Positions 42,912-51,960 of a stretch of DNA of 64,000 nt are shown in pieces (within the stretch, counting starts at the first letter, position 1; each line of letters opens with the position of its first letter). This DNA comes from Gudongella sp051744365 (lineage in GTDB: Bacteria; Bacillota; Clostridia; Tissierellales; Tissierellaceae). The notes under the pieces were generated by a model that had not been told where the DNA came from, searched no databases, and was given only the letters and a program-made list of their open reading frames with translations. The stretch is from positions 3,779 to 67,778 of the forward strand of contig JBNJCX010000005.1 in NCBI GenBank assembly GCA_051744365.1, read 5' to 3'. The position numbers and the translations under genes are program-made.

Positions 42912-44252
42912 ATGAGAGCCAGGGAGGCAGCTGTTAAGGTTTTATATGAAATTCAGACTCAAGGCAAATTCTCCAACAAGGTTCTCCAGAGCTATTCCAG
43001 GCTGGACATGTCAAATGAAGACAAAAGGCTTCTTAGAGAGCTTGTTTATGGTGTCCTTGAGAACCTAATGTATATAGATAGTATAATTGAATCTGCATCA
43101 AAGGTTAAAATGAAAAAAATCCATTCTATGGTATTACAAATTCTCAGAACAGGCGTTTATCAGCTTCTATTTATGGATAGGATACCACCAAGTGCCGCTA
43201 TCAATGAGGCTGTCAAGCTTTCAAAAAAGTACGGGCATAAAGGGACTGTTGGATATGTTAATGGCATATTGAGAAACATAGACAGAAACAGCGAAAAAAT
43301 AAAGCTGCCTGATAATCCTGAAACAAAGGAAGCGTTGGCAATGCGTTACTCCCATCCTGATTACATTGTTGAAATGTGGACGGAGCAATTTGGATTTACA
43401 TTCACTCGGGAACTTGTGAAAAGCAATAATTCCACTCCATTATTGAATATTAGGGTTAATACACTAAAGACAGATAGAAAAGAACTGGCTGGAATACTTG
43501 AAAGCAAAGGATTAAAGTTGATTGAAGGTGATTTATCACCTGATTGCATTAAGATTCTCAATCCTGAAAACATTACTGAATTAGATGAATTCAAGACTGG
43601 CTTATTTACGATCCAGGATGAGAGCAGCATGTTGGTAGTGGACGTTACAGATCCATCTGAAAATGATACTGTAATAGATGTTTGCAGCGCGCCAGGAGGA
43701 AAAGCTACCCACATTGCCCAAAGGATGATAAACAAGGGCAAGATAATTGCAAGAGATCTTTATCCAAAAAAAATAGAGCTTGTGTTGGATAATGCCAAAA
43801 GACTTGGGATTGAAATTATTGAGGGTCAGGTTCATGATGCACTAATATTTGACAAGAGATATAGGAGTTCTGCTGATATTTGCATTGTAGATGCTCCATG
43901 CTCTGGATTTGGTCTCTTGAGAAGAAAGCCGGAAATCAAATTCAACAGGAGACCTGAAGATATAGAATCATTGGTAGACATCCAACTTAAAATACTAGAA
44001 ACATGTTCAGGTTATGTAAAGCCTGGAGGAAAGCTAATTTATAGCACATGCACACTAAATAACAGGGAGAATCTGGAGCAAGTAAGAATATTTTTAAATT
44101 CTCATCCAGAATTTAGCCTTACGCCTATAAAATTGGCGGGTGATGTTGTTGTAAGTAAGACACAAGAGGATGGTTTCATAGAACTCTATCCTCATATTCA
44201 CGGGACAGATGGTTTTTTTATTGCAAAGATGACAAGAAATAGTGATATGTAA
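42912..44252 (+). CDS. rsmB: 16S rRNA (cytosine-967 C5) methyltransferase RsmB
   Basis: A 446-residue enzyme with an N-terminal NusB-like RNA-binding domain (AREAAVKVLYEIQTQGKFSN, then PSAAINEAVKLSK) and a C-terminal SAM domain: VCSAPGGKATHIA, DAPCSGFGLLRRKPE (catalytic Cys) and YSTCTLNNREN (second Cys). GGAGGG, directly after the hairpin's T-run, precedes ATG 42912 by 7 bases. Confidence 0.96.
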   Translation: MRAREAAVKVLYEIQTQGKFSNKVLQSYSRLDMSNEDKRLLRELVYGVLENLMYIDSIIESASKVKMKKIHSMVLQILRTGVYQLLFMDRIPPSAAINEAVKLSKKYGHKGTVGYVNGILRNIDRNSEKIKLPDNPETKEALAMRYSHPDYIVEMWTEQFGFTFTRELVKSNNSTPLLNIRVNTLKTDRKELAGILESKGLKLIEGDLSPDCIKILNPENITELDEFKTGLFTIQDESSMLVVDVTDPSENDTVIDVCSAPGGKATHIAQRMINKGKIIARDLYPKKIELVLDNAKRLGIEIIEGQVHDALIFDKRYRSSADICIVDAPCSGFGLLRRKPEIKFNRRPEDIESLVDIQLKILETCSGYVKPGGKLIYSTCTLNNRENLEQVRIFLNSHPEFSLTPIKLAGDVVVSKTQEDGFIELYPHIHGTDGFFIAKMTRNSDM

Positions 44253-44347
44253 GGTATTTTCAAAATTGATTTAAATGGAAGGAATAGCTTTATGTTAGGA
44301 GCCTGTTCAATGTTTTTTGCACAAATATAAAAAATCCATGGGAATCA

Positions 44348-44356
44348 TGTTATAAT
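44348..44356 (+). promoter_or_regulatory. extended -10 promoter for rlmN
   Basis: TGTTATAAT is an extended -10 (TGnTATAAT) about 24 bases before the rlmN start; no -35 is clear. It lies in the 127-base gap after rsmB. Confidence 0.5.
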
Positions 44357-44379
44357 ATGAACGGAGAGAGTTGAGAAGT

Positions 44380-45411
44380 ATGGAATTAAATAGTATGACA
44401 CACAAAAGCTTAAAAGAATTAGTATTGCTGTATGAAGATAAAGGTTTTAGAGCAGAACAGATTTTCAGGTATTTCCATCAGCAGGATGGAGACGATATCA
44501 TGACACTGGAACAACTACCATTGTCCCTGAGAGAAAAATTAAAATCTGAACATACTGTCAATAATATCAAGATACTTCATAAGTTTAAATCCAGTGTTGA
44601 TGAAACTATCAAATACTTATATTTGTTGCCGGATGGGAATATTATTGAAAGTGTGGTCATGAGCTACACTCATGGCTATTCCCAATGTATATCTACCCAA
44701 GTAGGTTGCAGAATGGGCTGTAGCTTCTGTGCTTCAACAAAGGATGGACTGGTAAGGAACCTTACAGCTGCTGAGATGTCAAATCAGATATACCAAGCTG
44801 AAAAGGATTTGGGAATTAGGATTTCCAACATAGTGCTTATGGGTAGCGGAGAACCCTTGGACAATTATGAAAATGTAATCGATTTTTTTGATATAATAAA
44901 TAGCAAGCTTGGAAGAAATATCAGTTTAAGAAACATAACATTATCCACTTGTGGAATTGTACCAGGAATATATAAGCTGGCAGATGAAAATTTGCCAATA
45001 ACTCTATCGATATCTCTGCATTCTCCTTTTGATGAAAAGAGAGGGGAAATTATGCCCATAGCAAAGAGATATCCACTGGTGGAACTTATGAAATCATTGA
45101 AATATTACTCCAAGGCTACTAGTAGAAGAATTACGTTTGAGTATACGCTAATAAAGAATACTAATGATGGAGAAGAGGAAGCAAAGGAGATTGCCAGGTT
45201 ATTGAATGGACTACTGGCACATGTAAACCTTATACCTCTTAATCCAATAAGGGAGTACAGTGAAGGTAGGCCTGACAGGGATCATGTGGTCAAGTTTCAG
45301 TCCATGTTAAAAAAGCTTGGCGTTACAACTACAATTAGACGTGAAATGGGTGGAGATATCAGCGCATCCTGCGGTCAGCTGAGAAGAAGTGTTCTTGAGG
45401 ACAAAAAATAA
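44380..45411 (+). CDS. rlmN: 23S rRNA/tRNA adenosine-2 methyltransferase RlmN
   Basis: Radical SAM enzyme that methylates A2503 of 23S rRNA and A37 of some tRNAs. 343 residues: CRMGCSFCAST (cluster cysteines 110, 114, 117), LMGSGEPLDNY, LSISLHSP, and the C-terminal SCGQLRR with the resolving Cys near 331. ATG 44380 gives the known N-terminus; TTG 44371 is two bases from the site and less likely. phosphatase, kinase and rsgA follow. Confidence 0.97.
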   Translation: MELNSMTHKSLKELVLLYEDKGFRAEQIFRYFHQQDGDDIMTLEQLPLSLREKLKSEHTVNNIKILHKFKSSVDETIKYLYLLPDGNIIESVVMSYTHGYSQCISTQVGCRMGCSFCASTKDGLVRNLTAAEMSNQIYQAEKDLGIRISNIVLMGSGEPLDNYENVIDFFDIINSKLGRNISLRNITLSTCGIVPGIYKLADENLPITLSISLHSPFDEKRGEIMPIAKRYPLVELMKSLKYYSKATSRRITFEYTLIKNTNDGEEEAKEIARLLNGLLAHVNLIPLNPIREYSEGRPDRDHVVKFQSMLKKLGVTTTIRREMGGDISASCGQLRRSVLEDKK

Positions 45412-45423
45412 CGAGGTGATATC

Positions 45424-46152
45424 GTGAATTTTGCAGCAGCTAGTGACATAGGACTGGTACGTGAAACTAACCAGGATAGATTCCATATACCTGAAAATAC
45501 AAGAATGCCATTATTTATGGTAGCTGATGGCATGGGAGGTCATAATGCAGGTGAAATTGCAAGTGTTATGGCTATTGATAGTATCATGGAATGGATGGGA
45601 GAAAACGGGGATGAGCTGACTAGTATTAAAAAGATCCAGAAATCCATTGTGAAGAGTATGCAATATACAAATAGACATATCTACAACTATGCAAAAGATA
45701 TAGACGGCTGCAGAGGTATGGGTACTACTTTGACTATGGGGTACGTATTTGGGAATAAGATAATAGTTGGGCATGTCGGTGACAGTAGAGCTTATATAAT
45801 AAAGGATGGGAAAACATCACAAATCACCCAGGATCATTCCCTTGTTCAGGAGCTCATTCTTGAAGGTAGAATTACCGAGGGCGAAGCAAGGTCTCATCCT
45901 CAGAAGAATATAATAACACGTGCTGTAGGAACAGGCTATGAAATTAAGGTTGATACCATGGTGGTTAGTGTTGAAAAAAATGATATTATAGTATTTTGTA
46001 GCGATGGGCTTACAAATATGATATCAGAAGAGGAATTGGCGATAATTTTCTGTAATGAATCAGATATCCAAAAGGCTTGCGATATGGCTGTGGAGAAAGC
46101 CCGAGTAAAAGGCGGATTTGACAACATTACAGTATTGGGAATTAGATTTTGA
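45424..46152 (+). CDS. prpC: PP2C-family Ser/Thr protein phosphatase (Stp/PrpC)
   Basis: A 242-residue metal-dependent phosphatase: SDIGLVRETNQDRF, VADGMGGHNAGE, GHVGDSRAYI, CSDGLTNM, DNITVLGI carry the conserved aspartates. It reverses phosphorylation by the kinase encoded downstream. GTG 45424 follows GAGGTGAT by 5 bases. Confidence 0.96.
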   Translation: MNFAAASDIGLVRETNQDRFHIPENTRMPLFMVADGMGGHNAGEIASVMAIDSIMEWMGENGDELTSIKKIQKSIVKSMQYTNRHIYNYAKDIDGCRGMGTTLTMGYVFGNKIIVGHVGDSRAYIIKDGKTSQITQDHSLVQELILEGRITEGEARSHPQKNIITRAVGTGYEIKVDTMVVSVEKNDIIVFCSDGLTNMISEEELAIIFCNESDIQKACDMAVEKARVKGGFDNITVLGIRF

Positions 46153-46165
46153 TAGAGGTGAAAAA

Positions 46166-48136
46166 ATGATAGGGAAAATGCTAGGAAACAGATACGAAAT
46201 AGTTAAGCAGATTGGCAGCGGTGGCATGGCATATGTATATAAGGCAAAATGTCATCTATTGGACAGGTTTGTTGCAATTAAGATTCTCAAGGAAGAATTC
46301 ACTAATGATGAAGATTTTATCAGAAAGTTCAGAAGGGAATCGCAGGCAGCAGCCAGCCTCTCTCATCCTAACATATTAAATATTTACGATGTTGGGTCAG
46401 AGGAGCAGGATTCAAAAAAAATTCATTATATTGTTATGGAATACATCAAGGGAAAGACCCTCAAAGAGCTAATAGTTGAAAATGGTAGACTTGATATTGA
46501 CCAATCACTTCTTTATACTTCCCAGATAGCTGAAGCTTTATCAAACGCTCATAAGAATCATATTGTTCATAGGGATATAAAGCCTCATAATATTATGATA
46601 ACGGATGACAACAGGGTTAAGGTAACAGATTTTGGCATTGCCAGAGCAGTTACTTCTGCAACCATAACAACCACTTCAAGTGTTTTAGGGTCAGTACATT
46701 ATTTCTCTCCGGAGCAGGCAAGGGGAGGGTATACTGATGAAAAGTCAGACATTTATTCACTAGGTATCGTAATGTATGAAATGCTTACAGGAAAGGTGCC
46801 ATTCAATGGGGATACACCTATAGGCATTGCACTAAAGCATGTTCAAGAGGAAATTATTCCTCCCATTGAAGCTTCACCGGACATCCCAAGGGAAATCAAT
46901 GATATTATAATGAAATGCGTGCAGAAAAGACAAAGTGACAGGTATCAGAATGCGGATGGATTACTGAGAGACCTGAGAGCTTATATGGAAACCAGAACAG
47001 TGCCTGACAATCAACCAATAGAGGAAACAAGCGATATGACGAGGGTTATCCCTGCTGTCAATACTGACAGAGATAGCAACAGAGAGAAGTCAGCATCAAG
47101 AAGGAAAAAGAAAAAAGAAAAAAGCAGGATTTTTATAGTTGTCGCAGCGATATTAGCTGCATTTTTACTGGCTACTGGAATATTTGCGGGATATATGGGT
47201 TTGAGAGATAACATATCAGCCGATGGAGATATCTTAATGCCATCCTTGATTGGGATGACTCAGGAAGATGCAGAGAGAACAGCCAAGGATGAAGGATTCC
47301 AGCTAAATATAGTAGATAGCGTTACAAGCACTGAATACGAACAAGGCAGGATAGTCTCCCAGAATGTGGATGAAGGCGTCAGGATTAAGCCAGGGTATCC
47401 GGTATCCGTAACAGTGAGTCTTGGGTCTGACCGGGTCACAGTACCTTTATTGGTAAACAGAACAATAACAGAGGCAGAAGCCATACTTAAAGAAGCTGGT
47501 CTCAGAATGAATGTGGAGTACGACTTCTCTGAGACAGTGCCAGTGGATGTCGTTATGGAGCAAAGTGTAGAATCCTCCTCGGAGGTAGACCCAAATACCA
47601 GAATAGATCTTCTAGTAAGTAAAGGTGAGGAAGTCAAGGATGTGGTTATGATTCAGCTAATTGGTACACAAATAAGTCAGGCTATGAACGAGATTGTAGC
47701 ATTGGACCTTGTTGTTGGTGAAGTAACCTATGAACCAGACGAGGAAGTACCCGCCAATGTAGTGACATGGCAGTCTTATGATGCAGGGACTACGCTTGAA
47801 ACAAACACAGCAGTAGATATGTATGTTTCATCTGGACCTGATCCTACACAGAAGCCTGAGCCAGAGCCTAAGCCTGAGCCACAAAAACCCGATGACGATA
47901 AACCACCGACCGGGGAAGAGAGCAGCTTTACATTTACGCTGACTCCATTTACTGACAGGGAAAAGACTGAGGTAACCATATTCAGAAAACAAGGCGGAGA
48001 CCCGACTATGGTTTATTCAGCAAAGCATAAGGCAAGCGACGGTTCCTTCGAAGTAACCGTTGAAGGATTACCTGGTGCTCAGTTTGAGGTTTATTATGAC
48101 GGGATATATCAATTTACCAGAGTAAATGAGGGTTGA
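46166..48136 (+). CDS. pknB: PASTA-domain Ser/Thr protein kinase (PrkC/PknB type)
   Basis: A 656-residue membrane kinase. Kinase domain (about 1-270): GSGGMAYVY, VAIKIL (Lys39), HRDIKPHN, DFGIA, SPEQARGG. A basic juxtamembrane stretch (RRKKKKEKS) leads to one membrane helix (about 331-352). Outside are three PASTA repeats (about 360-565), a low-complexity P/E/K/D linker (about 570-590) and a last domain of about 65 residues. PASTA domains bind muropeptides or lipid II and the kinase controls wall growth and spore germination in relatives. ATG 46166 follows AGAGGTGA; longer frames overlap the phosphatase. Confidence 0.95.
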   Translation: MIGKMLGNRYEIVKQIGSGGMAYVYKAKCHLLDRFVAIKILKEEFTNDEDFIRKFRRESQAAASLSHPNILNIYDVGSEEQDSKKIHYIVMEYIKGKTLKELIVENGRLDIDQSLLYTSQIAEALSNAHKNHIVHRDIKPHNIMITDDNRVKVTDFGIARAVTSATITTTSSVLGSVHYFSPEQARGGYTDEKSDIYSLGIVMYEMLTGKVPFNGDTPIGIALKHVQEEIIPPIEASPDIPREINDIIMKCVQKRQSDRYQNADGLLRDLRAYMETRTVPDNQPIEETSDMTRVIPAVNTDRDSNREKSASRRKKKKEKSRIFIVVAAILAAFLLATGIFAGYMGLRDNISADGDILMPSLIGMTQEDAERTAKDEGFQLNIVDSVTSTEYEQGRIVSQNVDEGVRIKPGYPVSVTVSLGSDRVTVPLLVNRTITEAEAILKEAGLRMNVEYDFSETVPVDVVMEQSVESSSEVDPNTRIDLLVSKGEEVKDVVMIQLIGTQISQAMNEIVALDLVVGEVTYEPDEEVPANVVTWQSYDAGTTLETNTAVDMYVSSGPDPTQKPEPEPKPEPQKPDDDKPPTGEESSFTFTLTPFTDREKTEVTIFRKQGGDPTMVYSAKHKASDGSFEVTVEGLPGAQFEVYYDGIYQFTRVNEG

Positions 48137-48139
48137 CAA

Positions 48140-49018
48140 ATGATTGAAGGAACTATTGTAAAAGGTGTAGGTGGCTTTTATTATGTTGATACTGATGATG
48201 GAGTTGTGCAGTGCAGAGCTAGAGGGAATTTCAGAGAAACCAAGACGACTCCTATGGTAGGAGACAGAGTGAGTATAAGAATAAGTGAAGAAGATAAAAA
48301 TGGTTATATCGAAGAAATCTTCGACAGAAAAACTGTTCTGCTGCGGCCACCTGTTGCCAATGTGACTCAGGCTGTAGTGGTTGCAAGTATCAAAAGTCCA
48401 GATCTAAACACGTGGCTGCTTGATAGAATGCTAGTTATGGCTGAGGAGCAGCAATTGGATGTATTGGTCTGCATCAACAAGTGTGATTTGGATAGAGAGA
48501 GCGCTGAGTCAATGGGAAGACTTTACAGTGATGCAGGCTATCGGACAATCCTAACCAGTGTCAAGGAAGGGGAAGGATTGTCCGAACTAAGGGATTTTTT
48601 GGCAAACCACATAAGTGTCTTTGCAGGACCATCAGGAGTTGGGAAGTCTTCCCTTCTTAATTCAATAAATTCAAACTATGACCTGGAGATAGGGAAAATT
48701 AGTCTGAAAACCTCCAGAGGAAAACATACAACAAGACATGTTGAATTGCTTGAACTTGAAAAGGATGCATACGTTCTGGACAGCCCTGGATTCAGTTCCC
48801 TTAGTCTGGACTTTATTGAAGATGAAACAGAGCTTAGATTCTATTATATAGATATTGATAAGTATAATGGACATTGCAGGTTTTCAAGTTGCATACACCT
48901 TAATGAACCTGGATGCGCGGTAAAAAGTGCCGTGGAATCGGGTGAATTAAGTAAGGAAAGGTACAATAACTATTTGTCTATGATAGATGAAATCAAGAAA
49001 AGGAAAAGGAGATATTGA
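48140..49018 (+). CDS. rsgA: ribosome-assembly GTPase RsgA
   Basis: A circularly permuted GTPase for 30S maturation. 292 residues: OB domain, NKCD (G4) before GPSGVGKSSLLNS (G1), DSPGFS (G3), and a zinc-binding C-terminus with CRFSSCIHLNEPGC. The site is GAGGG inside the kinase end, so translation is coupled. rpe follows after one base. The phosphatase-kinase-rsgA-rpe order is typical of Firmicutes. Confidence 0.97.
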   Translation: MIEGTIVKGVGGFYYVDTDDGVVQCRARGNFRETKTTPMVGDRVSIRISEEDKNGYIEEIFDRKTVLLRPPVANVTQAVVVASIKSPDLNTWLLDRMLVMAEEQQLDVLVCINKCDLDRESAESMGRLYSDAGYRTILTSVKEGEGLSELRDFLANHISVFAGPSGVGKSSLLNSINSNYDLEIGKISLKTSRGKHTTRHVELLELEKDAYVLDSPGFSSLSLDFIEDETELRFYYIDIDKYNGHCRFSSCIHLNEPGCAVKSAVESGELSKERYNNYLSMIDEIKKRKRRY

Positions 49019-49019
49019 T

Positions 49020-49673
49020 ATGGCAAAATTGGCACCATCACTGCTTTCTGCAGATTTTTCCAGGCTGGGGGAACAGATTGGTATTATCGAGAAAGGTGGA
49101 GCAGACTACATTCATCTCGATGTAATGGATGGTATCTATGTACCCAACATAACATTTGGAGCGCCTGTTATAAAAAAGATAAGAGGAAATACACAATTAC
49201 CATTTGATGTACACCTTATGGTTGACAGACCTGAAAGGTTTATTGATGATTTTGTAAAGGCTGGCTCAGACATTATCACTGTCCATCCTGAAGCAACAAT
49301 TCATCTTCACAGAACATTGCAGTCTATTCGTGAAAAAGGTGTAAAAGCAGGGATATCGCTTAATCCGTCAACACCATTGAATGTTCTGGAATATGTTATG
49401 GACGATGTGGACCTTATCCTTATTATGTCAGTGAACCCAGGCTTTGGAGGCCAGCGATACATCCCGGTGATGACTGATAAAATAAGAAAGCTTAGAAATA
49501 TGATTGATTCTTCTGGAAATGAAATAATCCTTGAAGTTGATGGTGGAATAAAACTCGAAAACGCAAAGGAAATTGTGGTTGCAGGCGCCGACCTTTTGGT
49601 AGTGGGATCCGGTATTTTCTCTGCGAAAGATATTGAACAAAGAATGATTAGATTTAAGGAAATAATTGAATAA
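49020..49673 (+). CDS. rpe: ribulose-phosphate 3-epimerase
   Basis: A TIM-barrel enzyme of the pentose phosphate pathway, 217 residues: APSLLSADFS, HLDVMDGIYVPN, FDVHLMV, NPGFGGQ, EVDGGI carry the metal-binding His/Asp residues. ATG 49020 follows GGAGA by 7 bases; a longer frame start overlaps rsgA. Confidence 0.97.
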   Translation: MAKLAPSLLSADFSRLGEQIGIIEKGGADYIHLDVMDGIYVPNITFGAPVIKKIRGNTQLPFDVHLMVDRPERFIDDFVKAGSDIITVHPEATIHLHRTLQSIREKGVKAGISLNPSTPLNVLEYVMDDVDLILIMSVNPGFGGQRYIPVMTDKIRKLRNMIDSSGNEIILEVDGGIKLENAKEIVVAGADLLVVGSGIFSAKDIEQRMIRFKEIIE

Positions 49674-49694
49674 TTTATTCATTTATGGTATTGT
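49666..49694 (+). promoter_or_regulatory. possible promoter of the thiT unit
   Basis: TTGAAT (49666-49671), 17 bases, TATTGT (49689-49694), placed at the end of rpe and just before the riboswitch. Both boxes are imperfect. Confidence 0.35.
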
Positions 49695-49718
49695 TTAACT
49701 GTAGAAAAGAATATTTAC

Positions 49719-49846
49719 AGCACTGGGGGAGCGAAAGCTGAGAGAGATGAATTCTCGACCCTTAAGACCTGAACTAGGTAATACTAGCGGAGGGAAGTGT
49801 GTATAGAATTTATACTCATTGCCTTCTGGACAATGAGTTTTTTTTG
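49719..49846 (+). promoter_or_regulatory. TPP riboswitch with terminator, upstream of thiT
   Basis: The thi-box landmarks are in order: CACTGGGGGAGC (from 49721), GCTGAGAG, GACCCTTAAGACCTGA, then CTAGCGGAGGGAAGTG ending near 49799. The expression platform is a terminator: ACTCATTG (49814-49821) with CAATGAGT (49831-49838) and a run of eight T. Thiamine pyrophosphate binding is expected to favour termination and shut off thiT-thiN. Confidence 0.95.
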
Positions 49847-49897
49847 TACCATCTATTGCTGTTATATTCAAACCAAAACAAGGAGGTTTAATATAAT

Positions 49898-50443
49898 ATG
49901 GAACAAAAAAGAAGTAAGGTACTGATGTTGACTGAAGGGGGCATGATGATAGCTTTATCAGCATTATTAAGCTACATCAGGATTTACCAGGCACCAAACG
50001 GAGGAAGCGTTACTGCTGGAAGTATGATACCCATAATGATATTTGCCATAAGATGGGGGCTTTTACCTGGAGTTGCTGTAGGCGCAACCTATGGAATGCT
50101 GGATTTTATTTTGAAACCTTATTTTGTCCATCCACTACAGCTGTTGCTTGATTATCCTCTTGCATTCGGGTCACTGGGTCTGGCTGGGATAGCATATTAT
50201 CTCACTAAGAAAAAGAAAAGCAGTGGATACGGACCAGTTATTCTAGGGGTTACAATAGCAATTACAGGTAGGTTGGTTGCCCATGTGCTTTCAGGTGTTG
50301 TATTTTTTGCGGAATATGCAGGAGATCAGAATCCCTGGATTTATTCAATAATATATAACGCTACCTATCTTGTGCCGGAATTGATAATTTCTCTAGTGGT
50401 GCTTGTGATAGTATGGAAACCTATACAAAAATTCATTAAATAG
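49898..50443 (+). CDS. thiT: energy-coupled thiamine transporter ThiT (ECF S component)
   Basis: A 181-residue protein with about six membrane helices. The motif ALSALLSYIRIYQAPNGGSV is near the start and RWGLLPGVAVGATYG, a loop of thiamine S-components, follows. It needs the shared EcfAA'T module, not present here. The TPP riboswitch upstream confirms the substrate. Confidence 0.95.
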   Translation: MEQKRSKVLMLTEGGMMIALSALLSYIRIYQAPNGGSVTAGSMIPIMIFAIRWGLLPGVAVGATYGMLDFILKPYFVHPLQLLLDYPLAFGSLGLAGIAYYLTKKKKSSGYGPVILGVTIAITGRLVAHVLSGVVFFAEYAGDQNPWIYSIIYNATYLVPELIISLVVLVIVWKPIQKFIK

Positions 50444-50453
50444 GGATGATATG

Positions 50454-51089
50454 ATGAAAGGCTTGATTTCGGCGGGAGGAATCGGACTGGAGAAAAATCG
50501 TCTATCTTCAATTTGCGAGGATATGGATATCATAGTTGCAGCGGACAGCGGTGTTAAGCATCTGCTGGAATGTGAATGTAGAATAGATTATCTTGTAGGA
50601 GATATGGATTCAATAGATATGAGCATTCTTGATAGAAAAATTGGCGTAGACACAGAAATAGTAAGATACCCAGTTGAAAAGGACAAGACGGACACTGAGC
50701 TTGCAGCAGATCTTTTAATTGAAAAAGGGTGCAATCAAATCCTGATAGTTGGGGCCACAGGTAGCAGGATGGACCATGCCTTGGCAAATATCCAGTTGTT
50801 GAGGTCACTCCATCTGGAAGGGGTATCTGCAATAATTATTGATAATTACAATGAAATATCATATCTTCCACCTGAGATTAGACTTAAGAAGAAATCAGGA
50901 TATTTTTATTCTATACTTCCCATATGTCAAGAGGGGGTTAAAGTCACACTGGGAGGCTTTCACTATCCTTTGACAAATACTATTATAACCTATGGATCCA
51001 GTCTGGGAATAAGCAATTATCTGGAAGGAGAAGAAGGTATTATTATCAGACACGAAGGAGAAGGATTTCTTATAAAGTCAAAAGACTAG
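50454..51089 (+). CDS. thiN: thiamine pyrophosphokinase
   Basis: Converts imported thiamine directly to TPP. 211 residues: AADSGVKHLLE, LVGDMDSI, EKDKTDTELA (substrate loop), GATGSRMDHALANI. ATG 50454 is seven bases from AGGGA; the adjacent ATG 50451 is the alternative. Transport and activation are thus coupled in one TPP-controlled unit. thiN also follows rpe-rsgA in other Firmicutes. Confidence 0.94.
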   Translation: MKGLISAGGIGLEKNRLSSICEDMDIIVAADSGVKHLLECECRIDYLVGDMDSIDMSILDRKIGVDTEIVRYPVEKDKTDTELAADLLIEKGCNQILIVGATGSRMDHALANIQLLRSLHLEGVSAIIIDNYNEISYLPPEIRLKKKSGYFYSILPICQEGVKVTLGGFHYPLTNTIITYGSSLGISNYLEGEEGIIIRHEGEGFLIKSKD

Positions 51090-51094
51090 AACCA

Positions 51095-51131
51095 AAAAAG
51101 CTTATTATGAATTTTTCATAATAAGCTTTTT
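51095..51131. terminator. bidirectional terminator between thiN and rpmB
   Basis: A perfect 16-bp stem (51095-51110 with 51116-51131) with A-run on the left and T-run on the right serves both converging genes. Confidence 0.88.
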
Positions 51132-51149
51132 CAATCTTGTAAGTATGGA

Positions 51150-51341
51150 TTAAATGGCTCTTTGTACATGTCCAGATCTCAAGCATCTTGTACATACATT
51201 GATTCTCTTGACTGATCCATTTACAACTGCCTTTACTCTTCTTATATTTGGAGCCCATGTTCTTGAACTCTTTTTATTTGAGAAGGTCACTTTATTTCCA
51301 AAAACCTTACTTTTTCCACAGATTTCACATTTCTTAGACAT
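51150..51341 (-). CDS. rpmB: 50S ribosomal protein L28
   Basis: A 63-residue basic protein: KKCEICGKSKVFGNKVTFSN, KSSRTWAPNIRRV, NVCTRCLRSG. Two CxxC pairs suggest the zinc-binding (C+) form. On the - strand, AAGGAGGTG lies before ATG 51341. Divergent from the Asp23 gene, as in Bacillus and Clostridia. Confidence 0.97.
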   Translation of the reverse strand: MSKKCEICGKSKVFGNKVTFSNKKSSRTWAPNIRRVKAVVNGSVKRINVCTRCLRSGHVQRAI

Positions 51342-51405
51342 GAAAACACCTCCTTAATTCCTCATATGCATAATATTTTATATTTTATTCTCAGCAACAT
51401 ATTAT

Positions 51406-51435
51406 ATTTTAACACAATATATTGTATTAATGCAA
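51406..51435 (-). promoter_or_regulatory. promoter of rpmB
   Basis: On the - strand TTGCAT (51430-51435), 18 bases, TAAAAT (51406-51411). The region is very AT-rich, so alternatives exist. Confidence 0.45.
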
Positions 51436-51464
51436 CCTTATATTATGAAATATTATGGATTTAG

Positions 51465-51493
51465 TTGAACAATTAACCTTAATAATGTAAAAT
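51465..51493 (+). promoter_or_regulatory. promoter of the Asp23-fakA-recG unit
   Basis: TTGAAC (51465-51470), 17 bases, TAAAAT (51488-51493). A TATAAT at 51508-51513 is a second candidate without a -35. Confidence 0.5.
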
Positions 51494-51589
51494 AATATGG
51501 ATGATACTATAATTATGATAATACAAGTTCCCAGGCATCTATGGGTAACGTGATTAGCAAATCATATTATGACACAGGGAGGGATAATA

Positions 51590-51946
51590 GTGCCAGTAAA
51601 AATGAGAACAGAGTGTGGAGATCTAAACATAAATGACAGTGTGATTGCATCCCTGGCAGGAATATCAGCGATGGAAAGTTACGGAATTGTTGGAATGGCT
51701 TCAAAGGATGCCAAAGAGGGATTCTTTGAGCTGCTTAAATCTGATTCGCTGACAAAGGGAATTAAAGTGTATATCAAGGACAACCTGATTACAATAGATA
51801 TGTACGTAATATTGGAGTTTGGTGTGAAAATCTCTGTGGTTTGTAAGAATATAATTGACAGAGTTAAATTCAATATAGAGAACTTCACCGGATTGAAGGT
51901 CGACAAAGTAAATGTCTTTGTCCAGGGAATCCGAGTCGACAAGTAA
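51590..51946 (+). CDS. Asp23/Gls24-family envelope stress protein (YloU)
   Basis: A 118-residue protein with DSVIASLAGISAMESYGIVGMASK and the core VYIKDNLITIDMYVILEFGV, then KVDKVNVFVQGI at the end, the Asp23 fold. Members sit at the membrane and respond to envelope stress or help regulate fatty acid kinase. GTG 51590 is 4-5 bases from GGGAGGGA. It lies right before fakA, an old and wide association. Confidence 0.92.
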   Translation: MPVKMRTECGDLNINDSVIASLAGISAMESYGIVGMASKDAKEGFFELLKSDSLTKGIKVYIKDNLITIDMYVILEFGVKISVVCKNIIDRVKFNIENFTGLKVDKVNVFVQGIRVDK

Positions 51947-51960
51947 TTGGGAGGGCAAAG

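Noticed and set aside
47855..47905. Tandem repeat in the kinase gene
   Set aside because: It is the P/E/K low-complexity linker in coding sequence, not a separate repeat element.
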